From positions 1-64,000 of the forward strand of contig CAWCXF010000008.1 of the NCBI GenBank assembly GCA_963799455.1: DNA of 64,000 nt. Reading direction: 5' to 3'. The DNA comes from CAWCXF01 sp963799455. GTDB taxonomy: Bacteria > Pseudomonadota > Alphaproteobacteria > Rhodobacterales > Rhodobacteraceae. The position numbers and the translations under genes were made by a program. This document shows positions 34,172 to 43,336 of this stretch, piece by piece (position 1 is the stretch's first letter; the number at the start of each line of letters is the position of its first letter). A model generated the notes under the pieces. It was not told where the DNA came from, searched no databases, and saw nothing but the letters and a program-made list of their open reading frames with translations.

Positions 34172-35585
34172 TCAGCCGCGCGGGCTCCTCGAAGCGCGCG
34201 ACGCGGGCGCCGGCCTTCGACGACGTGACCACGCCCAGCGACTTCAGCTTGCGGTGGAGCGCCGAGCGCTCCATGCCGACGAAGGCCGCGGTGCGCGAGA
34301 TGTTGCCCCCGAAGCGATTGATCTGCGTGAGGAGATACTCGCGCTCGAAGAGCTCGCGCGCCTCGCGCAAGGGCAGGGTGGCAAGCCCGCCCGCGAGCAC
34401 CACGCGCCCCTCCTCGCCCGCGGGCACCGCGTCGAGGCCGGGCAGCTCGCGCGCCTCGATCTCGCCCGCGTCCTCGCCGAGGATCAGCACCCGCTCGATG
34501 ACGTTCTTGAGCTGGCGCACGTTGCCGGGCCACATCATCGTCTGCAGCAGCGCCTCGGCCTCCTCCGACATCTCGCGCAGCGGCAATCCTTGCGCGCGGT
34601 TGAAGTGCTCGATGAAGTGGCGCGCCAGGAGCGGGATGTCCTCGCGCCGCTCCTCCAGGCACGGCACCGCGATCGGCACGACGTTGAGGCGGTGGAACAG
34701 CTCCTGGCGGAACGCCCCCTCGCGGATCGCGCCCTGCAGGTCGCGGTTGGTGGACGAGATCACGCGCAGGTCCACGCGGACCTTCTCGGTGCCGCCGACG
34801 CGCTGGAACGCCTGCTCGGTCAGCACGCGCAGGATCTTCGACTGCGTGCCCGCGGGCATGTCGGCGATCTCGTCGAAGTAGATCACCCCGCCATGGGCCT
34901 CCTCCAGCAGCCCCTTCTCGACGCCGCGCTCGGGGCTCTCGCGGCCGAACAGCACCTCCTCCATGCGCTCGGGCGCCACCGAGGCGGAGCTGACGCAGAC
35001 GAAGGGCGCGGAGGCGCGTCCCGAGTTGGCGTGGATGTAGCGGGCCGCGACCTCCTTGCCCGAGCCCGCGGGGCCCGTCAGCATCACGCGCCCGTTCGAC
35101 TTGGTCACCTTGTCGAGCTGGCATTTGAGCGCGCGGAAGGAGGCCGAGGCGCCCAGCATCTCGGCCGCGGCCCCGCCCGCGCGCTTGAGCTCGACGTTCT
35201 CGCGCCGCAGCCGCGCGGTCTCCATGCCGCGAGCGACCACGACCATGAGCTGGTCGATGTTGAAGGGCTTCTCGATGAAGTCGTAGGCGCCTTGCTTGAT
35301 CGCGGCGACCGCGATCTCGATGTTGCCGTGGCCCGAGATGATGACGACGGGGATCTCGGGGTGGGAGCGCTTGACGGACTTCAGGATGTCGATCCCGTCC
35401 ATCGCGCTGTCCTTGAGCCAGATGTCGAGGATCATCATCGCCGGAGGATCGCCCTCGATCTCGGCCATGCAGTCCTCGGACGTGCCGACCCGCCGCGTCG
35501 TGTAGCCCTCGTCCTCCAGGATGTCCGCGATCAGCTCGCGGATGTCGCGCTCGTCGTCCACGATCAGGATGTCGCCCATGGTCAT
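34164..35585 (-). CDS. ntrX: Nitrogen regulation response regulator NtrX
   Basis: Response regulator with receiver, AAA+ and Fis-type DNA-binding domains, 473 residues. The receiver phospho-Asp lies in MMILDIWLKDS. The AAA+ part has Walker A GPAGSGKE and a degenerate loop at the GAFTGA position, as in other NtrX proteins. The C-terminal HTH is GGNISRTAAFVGMERSALH. The ATG at 35585 forms an ATGA overlap with the ntrY stop; a second ATG two codons on is possible. With NtrY it forms a two-component pair for nitrogen and redox control. Confidence 0.96.
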   Translation of the reverse strand: MTMGDILIVDDERDIRELIADILEDEGYTTRRVGTSEDCMAEIEGDPPAMMILDIWLKDSAMDGIDILKSVKRSHPEIPVVIISGHGNIEIAVAAIKQGAYDFIEKPFNIDQLMVVVARGMETARLRRENVELKRAGGAAAEMLGASASFRALKCQLDKVTKSNGRVMLTGPAGSGKEVAARYIHANSGRASAPFVCVSSASVAPERMEEVLFGRESPERGVEKGLLEEAHGGVIYFDEIADMPAGTQSKILRVLTEQAFQRVGGTEKVRVDLRVISSTNRDLQGAIREGAFRQELFHRLNVVPIAVPCLEERREDIPLLARHFIEHFNRAQGLPLREMSEEAEALLQTMMWPGNVRQLKNVIERVLILGEDAGEIEARELPGLDAVPAGEEGRVVLAGGLATLPLREARELFEREYLLTQINRFGGNISRTAAFVGMERSALHRKLKSLGVVTSSKAGARVARFEEPARLSA

Positions 35586-37861
35586 ACCGCCATTTTCTGC
35601 TCTGTTGCCATCATAGTTTCTTCTTCTTCGGCTGCGAGTCTCGTCACGGGCAGCCCGACGACGGCCTCCGCCCCGGGTCTCATCCCGGGTGCGAACGGCT
35701 CGGCGTCGCGCAGCTCCAGGCTGCCTCCGTGCTCTGTGATGATCTTCCTCACGATGGGCAGGCCGAGGCCCGTCCCCTTCGCGCGGGTGGTGACGTAGGG
35801 CTCGAAGAGCCGCGCGCGGTCCTCGGGCAGGCCCACCCCGTTGTCGGCGACGCGGATCTCCGCCGCCGTCCCGCTCGCCGTCAGGCTCACCCGGATCTCG
35901 GGCCGGTAGCCCTCGGGGGGCCCCTGTTCCCGAAGCGTCTCCGTGGCCTCTCCGGCGTTCTTGATGAGGTTGGTGAGCGCCTGGCCGATCATCGTCGGGT
36001 CGATCTCGGCCATCACCGCGTGGTCGGGCAGCGCGGCGCGGATGGTCACGCCCGGCTGGCCGTTCCGTTGCAGCAGCACGCTGCCCGAGACCAGCTCGGC
36101 GAGGTCGGTCTCGCGCCGCTCGGGCTCGGGCATCCGCGCGAAGCGGCTGAACTCGTCCACGATCCGGCGCAGATCCTCGGTCTGGCGCACGATGACCTCG
36201 GTGTACTGGTCGAGCGCCTGGGCCTGCGCCTCGTCGAGCCCGCGGCGGAACTTTCGCTGGATGCGCTGGGCGGAGAGCTGGATCGGCGTCAGCGGGTTCT
36301 TGATCTCGTGCGCGATGCGGCGCGCGATGTCGCCCCACGCCGCCATGCGCTGCGCGGCCACGAGGTCGGTCACGTCGTCGAAGGCCACGACGTAGCCTTC
36401 CAGCGCGCCGTCCTCCCCGGGGGGGCCTTCCCCGCGCCGGGTGGCCATGCGCACCAGCAGGCTCTCCGTCTTGCCCTGCCGCGTCAAGCGGACCTCGTCC
36501 TGGACCACCTCGGCGCCGCAGCAGAGCCGCTCCCAGAGCGGCCCGAACTCCGGGATGGCGACGGTCAGCGGCGCGTCGGTCTCCACGTCCGCGAGCGTGA
36601 GCGCCGAGCGGTTGGCGAAGGTCACCCGGCCCTGCGCGTCGAGCCCGACGACGCCCGAGGTGACCGAGGACAGCACCGAGTCGAAGAGCCGCCGACGGCT
36701 CTCGATCTGGCGGGTGTTCTCCAGCAGCGCCTCGCGCTGGACCTTGAGCTGGCGCGTCATGCGGTTGAAGAGCCGCCCGAGCATGGCGATCTCGTCGCCG
36801 TCGCGCTCCTCGCGCACGCGGGTGTCGAAGTCCCCCGCGCCGACCCGCTGGGCCGCCTCCGCGAGCCGGCCCACGGGCCCCGAGAGCCGCTCGGCGAACC
36901 ACAGCCCGAGCCGGATCGCGGCCAGGATCAGGATGACGGCGAAGCCGAGGTAGAGCAGGCCGAACTCGAACAGCAGCCGCCCGCGATCGTCCTCCAGCTG
37001 CAGATAGAGGTCCACCGTGCCGCGGGTCTCGTCCAGGAGCTCCAGGATCTCGCCGTCCACGACGCGCGAGACGTAGAGCAGCCGGTCGGGATAGCCGTCG
37101 AGCGCCATCAGCGCGCGGAACTCGTCGTTGGCCCAGTCCTCGATCACCAACGGCTCGCCGGTCTGGGCGGCGGCGAGCTGCGCAGGCGTGGGCGGCTCGA
37201 AGTCGAAGAGGTAGGAGCGCTCGCCGCGGGCTCGGATCTCGGCCGTCCCGTCGATCACGAAGGCCTCGCGCAGGCCGCGCTGGATCAGCGCCTGGCCCTG
37301 GGTCAGCAGCTGGCGCAGGTCGCCGTCCGAGACGAAGGCCGAGCGGCGCTTGGCGCCCTCCAGGAACTCCGCCAGCGCCGCGGCGTCGGTGCGCAGATCC
37401 TGGCGGTGCTCGTCCTCGTAGGCCTGCGCCGCGGCGAGCGAGTTGCTGACCACGTTGCGCACGCGCTCGGAGAACCACCCCTCGAGCCCGACGCTGATCG
37501 TGAGCGCGGCGAAGATCGCCACCAGGATCGTCGGCATCAGGGCGATCAGCGCGAACACCCAGGTCAGGCGCAGATGCAGCCGCGAGCCCGCGGACTTCGC
37601 CCGCCGCGCGGCGACGGCGCGCGCGACGCTCTGGAGCACCACCGTCGCCACCACGAGCACGTAGACGAGATCGGCCAGCAGCACGATCCGCAGCGCCGGC
37701 GAGCCGCCCCCGCGCTCCAGGGGCCCCAGCGCGGTGAAGGTGGCGAGCGCCAGGAGCGGCCCCAGCACGACGAGCCCGAGCGTGGTCGCGTTCTGCACCC
37801 GGCGCCTGCGACGCAGACGGCCGACCCTGTCCCAGGTCATGCCTCGCAATGGGCTGCCCAT
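35582..37861 (-). CDS. ntrY: Nitrogen regulation sensor histidine kinase NtrY
   Basis: Membrane sensor kinase of 759 residues. Early helices (about 25-50, 65-85 and 100-125), a periplasmic segment to about 310, another helix (YLGFAVILILAAIRLGL), then HAMP, PAS (GVVGLDAQGRVTFANRS), the phospho-His box ARRIAHEIKNPLTPIQLSAQ, and an ATPase domain with NLIKNAGEA and GTGLGLPIVRKII. It is separated from ntrC by 135 bases and overlaps ntrX by 4. Two ATG codons lie near the start (37861 and 37840); the first is used here because a purine-rich AAGGGGCGGG precedes it. Confidence 0.96.
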   Translation of the reverse strand: MGSPLRGMTWDRVGRLRRRRRVQNATTLGLVVLGPLLALATFTALGPLERGGGSPALRIVLLADLVYVLVVATVVLQSVARAVAARRAKSAGSRLHLRLTWVFALIALMPTILVAIFAALTISVGLEGWFSERVRNVVSNSLAAAQAYEDEHRQDLRTDAAALAEFLEGAKRRSAFVSDGDLRQLLTQGQALIQRGLREAFVIDGTAEIRARGERSYLFDFEPPTPAQLAAAQTGEPLVIEDWANDEFRALMALDGYPDRLLYVSRVVDGEILELLDETRGTVDLYLQLEDDRGRLLFEFGLLYLGFAVILILAAIRLGLWFAERLSGPVGRLAEAAQRVGAGDFDTRVREERDGDEIAMLGRLFNRMTRQLKVQREALLENTRQIESRRRLFDSVLSSVTSGVVGLDAQGRVTFANRSALTLADVETDAPLTVAIPEFGPLWERLCCGAEVVQDEVRLTRQGKTESLLVRMATRRGEGPPGEDGALEGYVVAFDDVTDLVAAQRMAAWGDIARRIAHEIKNPLTPIQLSAQRIQRKFRRGLDEAQAQALDQYTEVIVRQTEDLRRIVDEFSRFARMPEPERRETDLAELVSGSVLLQRNGQPGVTIRAALPDHAVMAEIDPTMIGQALTNLIKNAGEATETLREQGPPEGYRPEIRVSLTASGTAAEIRVADNGVGLPEDRARLFEPYVTTRAKGTGLGLPIVRKIITEHGGSLELRDAEPFAPGMRPGAEAVVGLPVTRLAAEEEETMMATEQKMAV

Positions 37862-37996
37862 CCCGCCCCTTCGCCTGCCCGTGGCGCCGATCCTTCACGA
37901 ATCATGGCGCCGTCCCGCAACATCGCGTCGTTCTCGCGCGGTGCGCCCCGTTCCTCACGGATCGCGCGTCCCCACGGCAACGCTTATGTGACGTGC

Positions 37997-39376
37997 TTAC
38001 ATCAGCTTGCGCCTTCGTGTCACGCGGATATCGAGATCGGTAATCTTCTTGCGCAGCGTGTTGCGGTTGATTCCGAGCAAGTCCGCGCATTTGGCCTGGT
38101 TGCCTGCGGTGGCGTCGAGCGAGATCTCGATCAGCGGCGCCTCCATTTCGCGCAGCACGCGCTGGTAGAGGCCCGCCGGCGGCAGGCGGCCGACATGCAG
38201 GTCGAAGTAGCGCCTCAGGTGCCGCTCGACCTGGAGGCGCAGGTCGCCCTCCTCGGGGCCGGTCGGCAGGGGCTCGGCCATGGGCTGGGCGCCGAGGACG
38301 GCCTCCAGCTCGGGCCGGCCGACCTCCTCCTCGCCGCCCGTCACGAGCAGGCGGCGCATCGCGTTCTCGAGCTGGCGCACGTTGCCGGGCCAGCCATGGG
38401 CGCGCGCCACGTCGAGCGCGCGCGCCGACAGGCGCCGCGGCGCCAGCCCCTCGCGCTCGGCGCGGCCCAGGAAATGCTCGGCCAGCAGCGGGATGTCGTC
38501 CACCCGCTCGCGCAGGGGTGGCATGTGGATGGTGACGCCGCCCAGGCGGTAGAACAGGTCGTGGCGGAACTCGCCGGCCTCGGACCGGGCCGCGAGGTCG
38601 AGCTGCGAGGTCGCGGTCACGCGGGGGGCCTGGCCGTGGCCGCCCACGACCCCGTCGAGCATCCGCACCACGCGCGACTGCGCCTCCGGGCCCAGGTCGC
38701 CCACCTCGTCGAAGAGGATGGTGCCGCCCTTCGCGCGCGCGATGACCGTGGCCGGGCCGTCCATGCTCGCCAGATCGACGCCGGTGGCGGTGACGAAGGG
38801 CAGCGTGCGGCGGTCGGAGAAGTCGTGGATCGCGCGCGCGATCAGGGACTTGCCGGTGCCGCTCTCACCCGTCACCAGAACCGGCAGGTCGGCGTTCATG
38901 ACCCGTGGCACGAGCCGGTAGAGCGCCTGCATCGCGGGCGTGCGGCCGATCAGGGGCAGGTCGTCGGCGGGCTCGGGGGCGTCCTCGCGGGGGCTGAGCG
39001 GCGCGGTGCGGCGGCGGGCGTCGAGCGCGCGCGAGGCCCGCTTCATCAGGTCGGGCAGGTCGAAGGGCTTGGGTAGGTAGTCGTAGGCCTCGGCCTCCGC
39101 GGCCTGGATCGCGGTCATGATGGTGTTCTGGGCCGAGATCACGATCACCGGCAGGCCGGGGCGCTCCTGGCTGATCTTGGGGATCATCTCCAGCCCGTTG
39201 CCGTCGGGCATGATCACGTCGGTGACGATGAGGTCGCCCTTCCCCTCCCCCACCCAGCGCATCAGCGTGGTGAGCGAGGAGGTCGCGTGCACCTTGCAGC
39301 CCGCGCGCGTCAGCGCCTGGGTCAGCACCGTGCGGATCGTGCGGTCGTCGTCCGCGACCAGGATCGTTCCGTCCAT
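37997..39376 (-). CDS. ntrC: Nitrogen regulator NtrC without GAFTGA loop
   Basis: Response regulator NtrC, 459 residues. The receiver has its phospho-Asp in DLIVTDVIMPDGNG. The AAA+ module has Walker A GESGTGKS and GGTILFDEVGD, and the C-terminal HTH is NQAKCADLLGINRNTLRKKI. Between Walker A and Walker B the GAFTGA loop, needed to contact sigma-54, is deleted: the text runs from FVTATGVDLASM directly to AKGGTILFDEVG. This is the Rhodobacter capsulatus type, which activates with sigma-70 polymerase. Its ATG overlaps the ntrB stop (ATGA). Confidence 0.96.
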   Translation of the reverse strand: MDGTILVADDDRTIRTVLTQALTRAGCKVHATSSLTTLMRWVGEGKGDLIVTDVIMPDGNGLEMIPKISQERPGLPVIVISAQNTIMTAIQAAEAEAYDYLPKPFDLPDLMKRASRALDARRRTAPLSPREDAPEPADDLPLIGRTPAMQALYRLVPRVMNADLPVLVTGESGTGKSLIARAIHDFSDRRTLPFVTATGVDLASMDGPATVIARAKGGTILFDEVGDLGPEAQSRVVRMLDGVVGGHGQAPRVTATSQLDLAARSEAGEFRHDLFYRLGGVTIHMPPLRERVDDIPLLAEHFLGRAEREGLAPRRLSARALDVARAHGWPGNVRQLENAMRRLLVTGGEEEVGRPELEAVLGAQPMAEPLPTGPEEGDLRLQVERHLRRYFDLHVGRLPPAGLYQRVLREMEAPLIEISLDATAGNQAKCADLLGINRNTLRKKITDLDIRVTRRRKLM

Positions 39377-40509
39377 CAGCGCCCCTCCTCGGGCTCGTCG
39401 TCGCCGCATCCGGCCCGCCTCGGCGCCACGGGCAGCGAGACGCGGAACACCGTGCGGCCCGGCTGGCTCTCCACCGACAGCCAGCCGCCGTGCTCGGTGA
39501 CGATCTTGGAGGCGAGCGCCAGGCCGAGCCCGGTGCCGTTCTCGCGCCCCGAGACGAAGGGCTCGAACACCGCCTGGGCGATCTCGGGCGCGATCCCCGG
39601 CCCGTCGTCCTCGATCGCCACCTGCAAGGGCAGCGCGGCGATGGAGCCGTCGGGCCGGCGCAGGCGCAGGCTGGTCTCGTAGTAGGTCCGCAGCACGATG
39701 CGCCCCCCCTCGGGCTGCGCCTGCGCCGCGTTGCGCAGCAGGTTCTGGAACAGCTGGAGGAGCTGGTCGGCGTCGGCGAGCGCGGGGGGCAGCGAGGGGT
39801 CGTAGCGCTCCTCGATCGCCATGTGGGCGCCGAAGCCCACAGCCGCCGACTTCCTCGCGCGGTCGAGCACGTCGTGGAGGTTGACGGGCCTCAGCGCGGG
39901 CGGGCGCAGGTTGCCGAACTGCTCGACCTGCTCCAGCAGCGCGTTGATGCGGCGCGACTCCTCGACGATGAGGTCGGTCATCTCGCGGTCGGCTGCGCCG
40001 AGCCCCATCGACAGCAGCTGCGCCGCGCCGGTGATGCCGGCGAGCGGGTTCTTGATCTCGTGCGCGATCATCGCCGCCATGCCGATCGCCGAGCGCGCCG
40101 CGGTGCCGGCCGACTTCGAGGAGCCGACGCGATGCGCCATCTCGCGCGGCGAGATCAGCAGCAGCACCCGGTCGCCCGCGGCGGTCGCGTCGTCGCCCAT
40201 CGGCGCGATCTGGAGGTTGCACTGCATCGGCGGGCGCTCGCCGCCGCCCACGTCCACGTCGTTGATGGTGAGCGGCGCATGGGCCGCGCGGATGCGCGCG
40301 AAGGCCTGCTCGAGCGGCGCGTCCACCATCACGATGTCCCACACCGGCGCGCCGCGCAAGCTCCGCGCGGAGGCGTTGAGGAAGGTCTCGGCGGCCGGGT
40401 TGACCCGCTCGATCCGGTCGGTCGCGTCGAGCACGAAGGCCGGCAGCGGCAGCGAGGCCCACAGCGTCTCGCCATCGGGCGCGCCGGCCGGCGAGCGGGC
40501 TGCGCTCAT
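39376..40509 (-). CDS. ntrB: Nitrogen regulation sensor histidine kinase NtrB
   Basis: Cytoplasmic two-component kinase that phosphorylates NtrC under nitrogen limitation, 377 residues. An N-terminal PAS domain (LPAFVLDATDRIERVNPAAE), H-box MIAHEIKNPLAGITGAAQLL, N-box FQNLLRNAAQ, and G-boxes DDGPGIAPE and GTGLGLALASKIV are all intact. No transmembrane helices are seen. It overlaps dusB upstream and ntrC downstream by ATGA junctions, so the three genes are one coupled operon. Confidence 0.96.
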   Translation of the reverse strand: MSAARSPAGAPDGETLWASLPLPAFVLDATDRIERVNPAAETFLNASARSLRGAPVWDIVMVDAPLEQAFARIRAAHAPLTINDVDVGGGERPPMQCNLQIAPMGDDATAAGDRVLLLISPREMAHRVGSSKSAGTAARSAIGMAAMIAHEIKNPLAGITGAAQLLSMGLGAADREMTDLIVEESRRINALLEQVEQFGNLRPPALRPVNLHDVLDRARKSAAVGFGAHMAIEERYDPSLPPALADADQLLQLFQNLLRNAAQAQPEGGRIVLRTYYETSLRLRRPDGSIAALPLQVAIEDDGPGIAPEIAQAVFEPFVSGRENGTGLGLALASKIVTEHGGWLSVESQPGRTVFRVSLPVAPRRAGCGDDEPEEGR

Positions 40510-41519
40510 GCCGCGGCCCGCGGGCGCGGCGCCCCGCATGCGCCCGCCGCGCCCCGGGGGGCGAGGGCGTCGGGCAGGAGCGCCAGGACCGCCTCGGGGT
40601 CGCGCTCGCTCAGCACGACCCGGCGGGTGGCGGGGCCAGTGCCGGCGCGGTCCATGTGCCAGCCGAGGTGCTTGCGCGCGAGGCGCAGCCCGAGCGGGGT
40701 GCCGTGGAAGGTCAGCATCGCCTCGTAATGCTCCGACACCGCGTCGATCAGCGCGCCCCCTGCGGGCGCGGGCGGCGGCGTCCGGCCGGCCATCGCGGCC
40801 GCGATCTGCGCCGGCAGCCAAGGCGCGCCGCGGGCCGCCCGGCCGATCATCACGCCCCGCGCGCCGGAGGCCGCGAGCGCGGCGCGCGCGTCCGCGGCGC
40901 AGGCGATGTCGCCGTTGGCGATCACGGGGATGCGGACGGCCTCGCTCACGGCCCGGATCGCCGACCAGTCGGCGTGGCCTGAGTAGAACTGGCAGCGCGT
41001 GCGCCCGTGCACGGTGAGCATCGCCACGCCAGCGCCTTCGGCGCGTCGCGCGAGTTCCGGCGCGTTCGCCGTGCCCTCGTCCCAGCCCAGACGGCATTTG
41101 AGCGTCACCGGGCAGGACACGGCGCCCACCACCGCCTCGATCAGCCGCGTCGCGTGGTCGAGGTCGCGCATCAGGGCCGAGCCGGCCGCGGCGCCCGTCA
41201 CCTTCCTGGCCGGGCAGCCCATGTTGATGTCGACGATCCGCGCGCCCTCGGCCTCGACCCGCCGCGCGGCCTCGGCCATGAGCCGCGCCTCGCGCCCCGC
41301 GATCTGCACCGCGGTGGCCCCCTGCCCCGCGCCGAGCGCCGCGCGCTCGCGCACGCCGCGCCGCTCGCGCAGCATCTCCTCGGACGCCACCATCTCCGAG
41401 ACCACGAGCCCCGCGCCGAAGCGCTGCACCAGGTCGCGGAACGGCCGGTCGGTGATCCCGGCCATCGGGGCCAGGAGCACGGGGGGGTCGAGGCTCAGGG
41501 GTCCGACCGCGATCGGCAC
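40506..41519 (-). CDS. dusB: tRNA-dihydrouridine synthase (DusB/NifR3)
   Basis: Flavin enzyme that reduces uridine to dihydrouridine in tRNA, 337 residues. The FMN barrel begins LLAPMAGITDRPFRDL. The signature with the active Cys is VDINMGCPARKVTGAAAGSA, then RLGWDE, TVHGRTRCQFYSG and VIANGDIACAADA. The GTG start at 41519 is selected because GGAGG lies 7 bases upstream. It is the first gene of the operon, historically nifR3 in Rhodobacter, and is divergent from ispDF across 165 bases that should hold both promoters. Confidence 0.96.
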   Translation of the reverse strand: MPIAVGPLSLDPPVLLAPMAGITDRPFRDLVQRFGAGLVVSEMVASEEMLRERRGVRERAALGAGQGATAVQIAGREARLMAEAARRVEAEGARIVDINMGCPARKVTGAAAGSALMRDLDHATRLIEAVVGAVSCPVTLKCRLGWDEGTANAPELARRAEGAGVAMLTVHGRTRCQFYSGHADWSAIRAVSEAVRIPVIANGDIACAADARAALAASGARGVMIGRAARGAPWLPAQIAAAMAGRTPPPAPAGGALIDAVSEHYEAMLTFHGTPLGLRLARKHLGWHMDRAGTGPATRRVVLSERDPEAVLALLPDALAPRGAAGACGAPRPRAAA

Positions 41520-41684
41520 GTGCCACCCTCCGGGGCTGGGGTCGAGTCCGGGCCGCGATACCGGCGGGCCGCCATGGGCACAACGTCGGGGCGAGCGTGG
41601 ACGGCCTAATTCGCAGGCATCGCCTAATCCTTGGGCATCCTTCGGCCGATTGCTCCGCCTCGCCGCCCGGCCTAAGGGGGCGGC

Positions 41685-42842
41685 ATGGAGCGCCCCGACA
41701 CCGCCCCCGACACGGCACCCGACACGGCACCCGACACGGCCGCCGTGATCGTCGCCGCCGGCCGCGGCACCCGCCTCGGCGGCGAGCCCAAGCAGTGGCG
41801 CGCTCTCATGGGCCGCCGCGTGGTCGATCGCGCCGTCGCCGCCTTCCGCGAGCACCCTCGCGTGGGCGAGGTGGTCGTCGTGCTCCATCCCGACGACATG
41901 GGCCGCATCGAGGGCGCGCGCACCGCCCGGGGCGGCGCCACGCGCGGGGCCTCGGTCCGCGCCGGGATCGAGGCGACCCGGGCCCGGCGCGTGCTGATCC
42001 ACGACGCGGCGCGGCCGCTGGTGTCGCGCGCGGTGATCGACCGGGTGCTGGCCGCGCTCGACGTGGCCGACGGCGCGGCGCCGGCGCTGCCGGTGACGGA
42101 CGCGCTGTGGTCGGGCGGCGCCTTCGTCGAGGGCGCGCGCGACCGCACGGGTCTCTGGCGCGCCCAGACGCCGCAGGGCTTCGGGCGCGACGCCATCCTG
42201 GCCGCGCACCGTGCGCATCCGGGCGCGGCCGCCGACGACGTGGAGGTGGCGCGGGCCGCGGGCCTCGCGGTTGCCATCGTCGAGGGCTGCGAGGACAACA
42301 TCAAGATCACCCGCCCAGGCGATCTGGAGCGCGCCGAGCGGATCCTGCGACGAGGGGCGGCGATGGACGTGCGCACGGGCAACGGCTTCGACGTCCACCG
42401 CCTCGGGCCCGGGTCGGGCCTCACGCTCTGCGGCGTCGAGATCCCGCACGATCGCGCGCTGATCGGCCACTCGGACGCCGATGTGGGCTGGCACGCGCTC
42501 ACCGACGCGATCCTGGGCGCGCTCGGCGCGGGCGACATCGGCCGCCACTTCCCGCCCTCGGATCCGCAGTGGCGCGGCGCGGACTCGGCGCTCTTCCTGC
42601 GCCACGCCTGCCGGCTGGCGGCCGAGGGCGGCTGGCGGCTGTCGCATCTCGACCTGACGCTGATCTGCGAGCGGCCGAAGGTCACGCCGCACGCGCGGGC
42701 GATGATCGCGCGCACGGCCGAGGTCGCGGGCCTCGACGCGGGCGCCGTCAGCGTCAAGGCCACGACCTCGGAGGGCTTGGGCTTCCCCGGCCGCGGCGAG
42801 GGGATCGCCGCGATGGCCACCGCGACGTTGGTGCGCCCGTGA
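41685..42842 (+). CDS. ispDF: Bifunctional IspD/IspF isoprenoid enzyme
   Basis: Fusion of 2-C-methyl-D-erythritol 4-phosphate cytidylyltransferase and 2,4-cyclodiphosphate synthase, two non-successive steps of the MEP isoprenoid pathway; 385 residues. IspD part: AAVIVAAGRGTRLGGEPKQW, VLIHDAARPLV and KITRPGDLERAE. IspF part from about residue 228: RTGNGFDVHRLGPG with metal ligands, HSDADVGWHALTDAILGALG, and KATTSEGLGFPGRGEG. The N-terminus carries an unusual (DTAP)n leader from a 12-bp tandem repeat. It overlaps pgpA by GTGA. Confidence 0.97.
   Translation: MERPDTAPDTAPDTAPDTAAVIVAAGRGTRLGGEPKQWRALMGRRVVDRAVAAFREHPRVGEVVVVLHPDDMGRIEGARTARGGATRGASVRAGIEATRARRVLIHDAARPLVSRAVIDRVLAALDVADGAAPALPVTDALWSGGAFVEGARDRTGLWRAQTPQGFGRDAILAAHRAHPGAAADDVEVARAAGLAVAIVEGCEDNIKITRPGDLERAERILRRGAAMDVRTGNGFDVHRLGPGSGLTLCGVEIPHDRALIGHSDADVGWHALTDAILGALGAGDIGRHFPPSDPQWRGADSALFLRHACRLAAEGGWRLSHLDLTLICERPKVTPHARAMIARTAEVAGLDAGAVSVKATTSEGLGFPGRGEGIAAMATATLVRP
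41697..41744 (+). repeat. 12-bp tandem array at the 5' end of ispDF
   Basis: Four units, GACACCGCCCCC then GACACGGCACCC twice and GACACGGCCGCC, encode Asp-Thr-Ala-Pro repeats in frame directly before the conserved IspD start. Confidence 0.95.
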
Positions 42843-43336
42843 CCGCCGCGCGCCTCGTCGCCACGGTGGGCGGCATCGGCCTCATCCGCCCCGCGCCGGG
42901 CACCTGGGGCTCGGCCGCGGCGATCCCGGCGGCCTGGGGCCTGCACGGGCTCGGGGGCTTTCCGCTGCTGCTCGCGGCGACGCTCGCGGTGATCGCCCTG
43001 GGCGTCTGGGCGGTCGGCGCGATGACGCGGGGCGCGGCCGACCACGACCCCTCCGAGGCCGTGATCGACGAGGTGGCGGGGATGTGGATCGCTCTGATGC
43101 CGCTCTCGGCCGGGCTCTGGCTCGCGGGCGCCGAGCCCTGGCTCTTCCCCTGGCCGGGCTGGGTCGGGGGGTTCGTGGCGTTCCGGCTCCTCGACATCTG
43201 GAAGCCGGGGCCGGTGGGCTGGGCCGACCGGATGAACACGGCGCTGGGCACCGTGCTCGACGACGTGATCGCGGGGCTCCTCGCCGCGCTCCTCGTGGCC
43301 GCCGCGGCCGCGCTCGCCCACGGCGTGCTGCCGTGA
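42839..43336 (+). CDS. pgpA: Phosphatidylglycerophosphatase A
   Basis: Membrane phosphatase that makes phosphatidylglycerol from its phosphate, 165 residues. Family motifs: GIGLIRPAPGTWGSAAAIP at the start, DPSEAVIDEVAGMW with the acidic metal ligands, and RLLDIWKPGPVGWADRM. Four helices are predicted. GTG start and GTGA overlaps on both sides place it in the coupled unit ispDF-pgpA-pncC. Confidence 0.95.
   Translation: MTAARLVATVGGIGLIRPAPGTWGSAAAIPAAWGLHGLGGFPLLLAATLAVIALGVWAVGAMTRGAADHDPSEAVIDEVAGMWIALMPLSAGLWLAGAEPWLFPWPGWVGGFVAFRLLDIWKPGPVGWADRMNTALGTVLDDVIAGLLAALLVAAAAALAHGVLP

Noticed and set aside
37985..37999. TGTAAGCACGTCACA, an interrupted palindrome upstream of ntrY resembling a Crp/Fnr site
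   Set aside because: The symmetry is limited to TGT/ACA plus a few bases, and it overlaps the ntrC end-region. It is too weak to call a site.
35729..39076. A very long open frame on + opposite ntrY and ntrC (over 1100 codons), and similar long frames opposite mfd, tsf/rpsB and the penicillin acylase gene
   Set aside because: Such frames arise opposite GC-rich genes because stops are rare there. They are Arg/Gly/His-rich, lack domain features and conflict with well-known genes.
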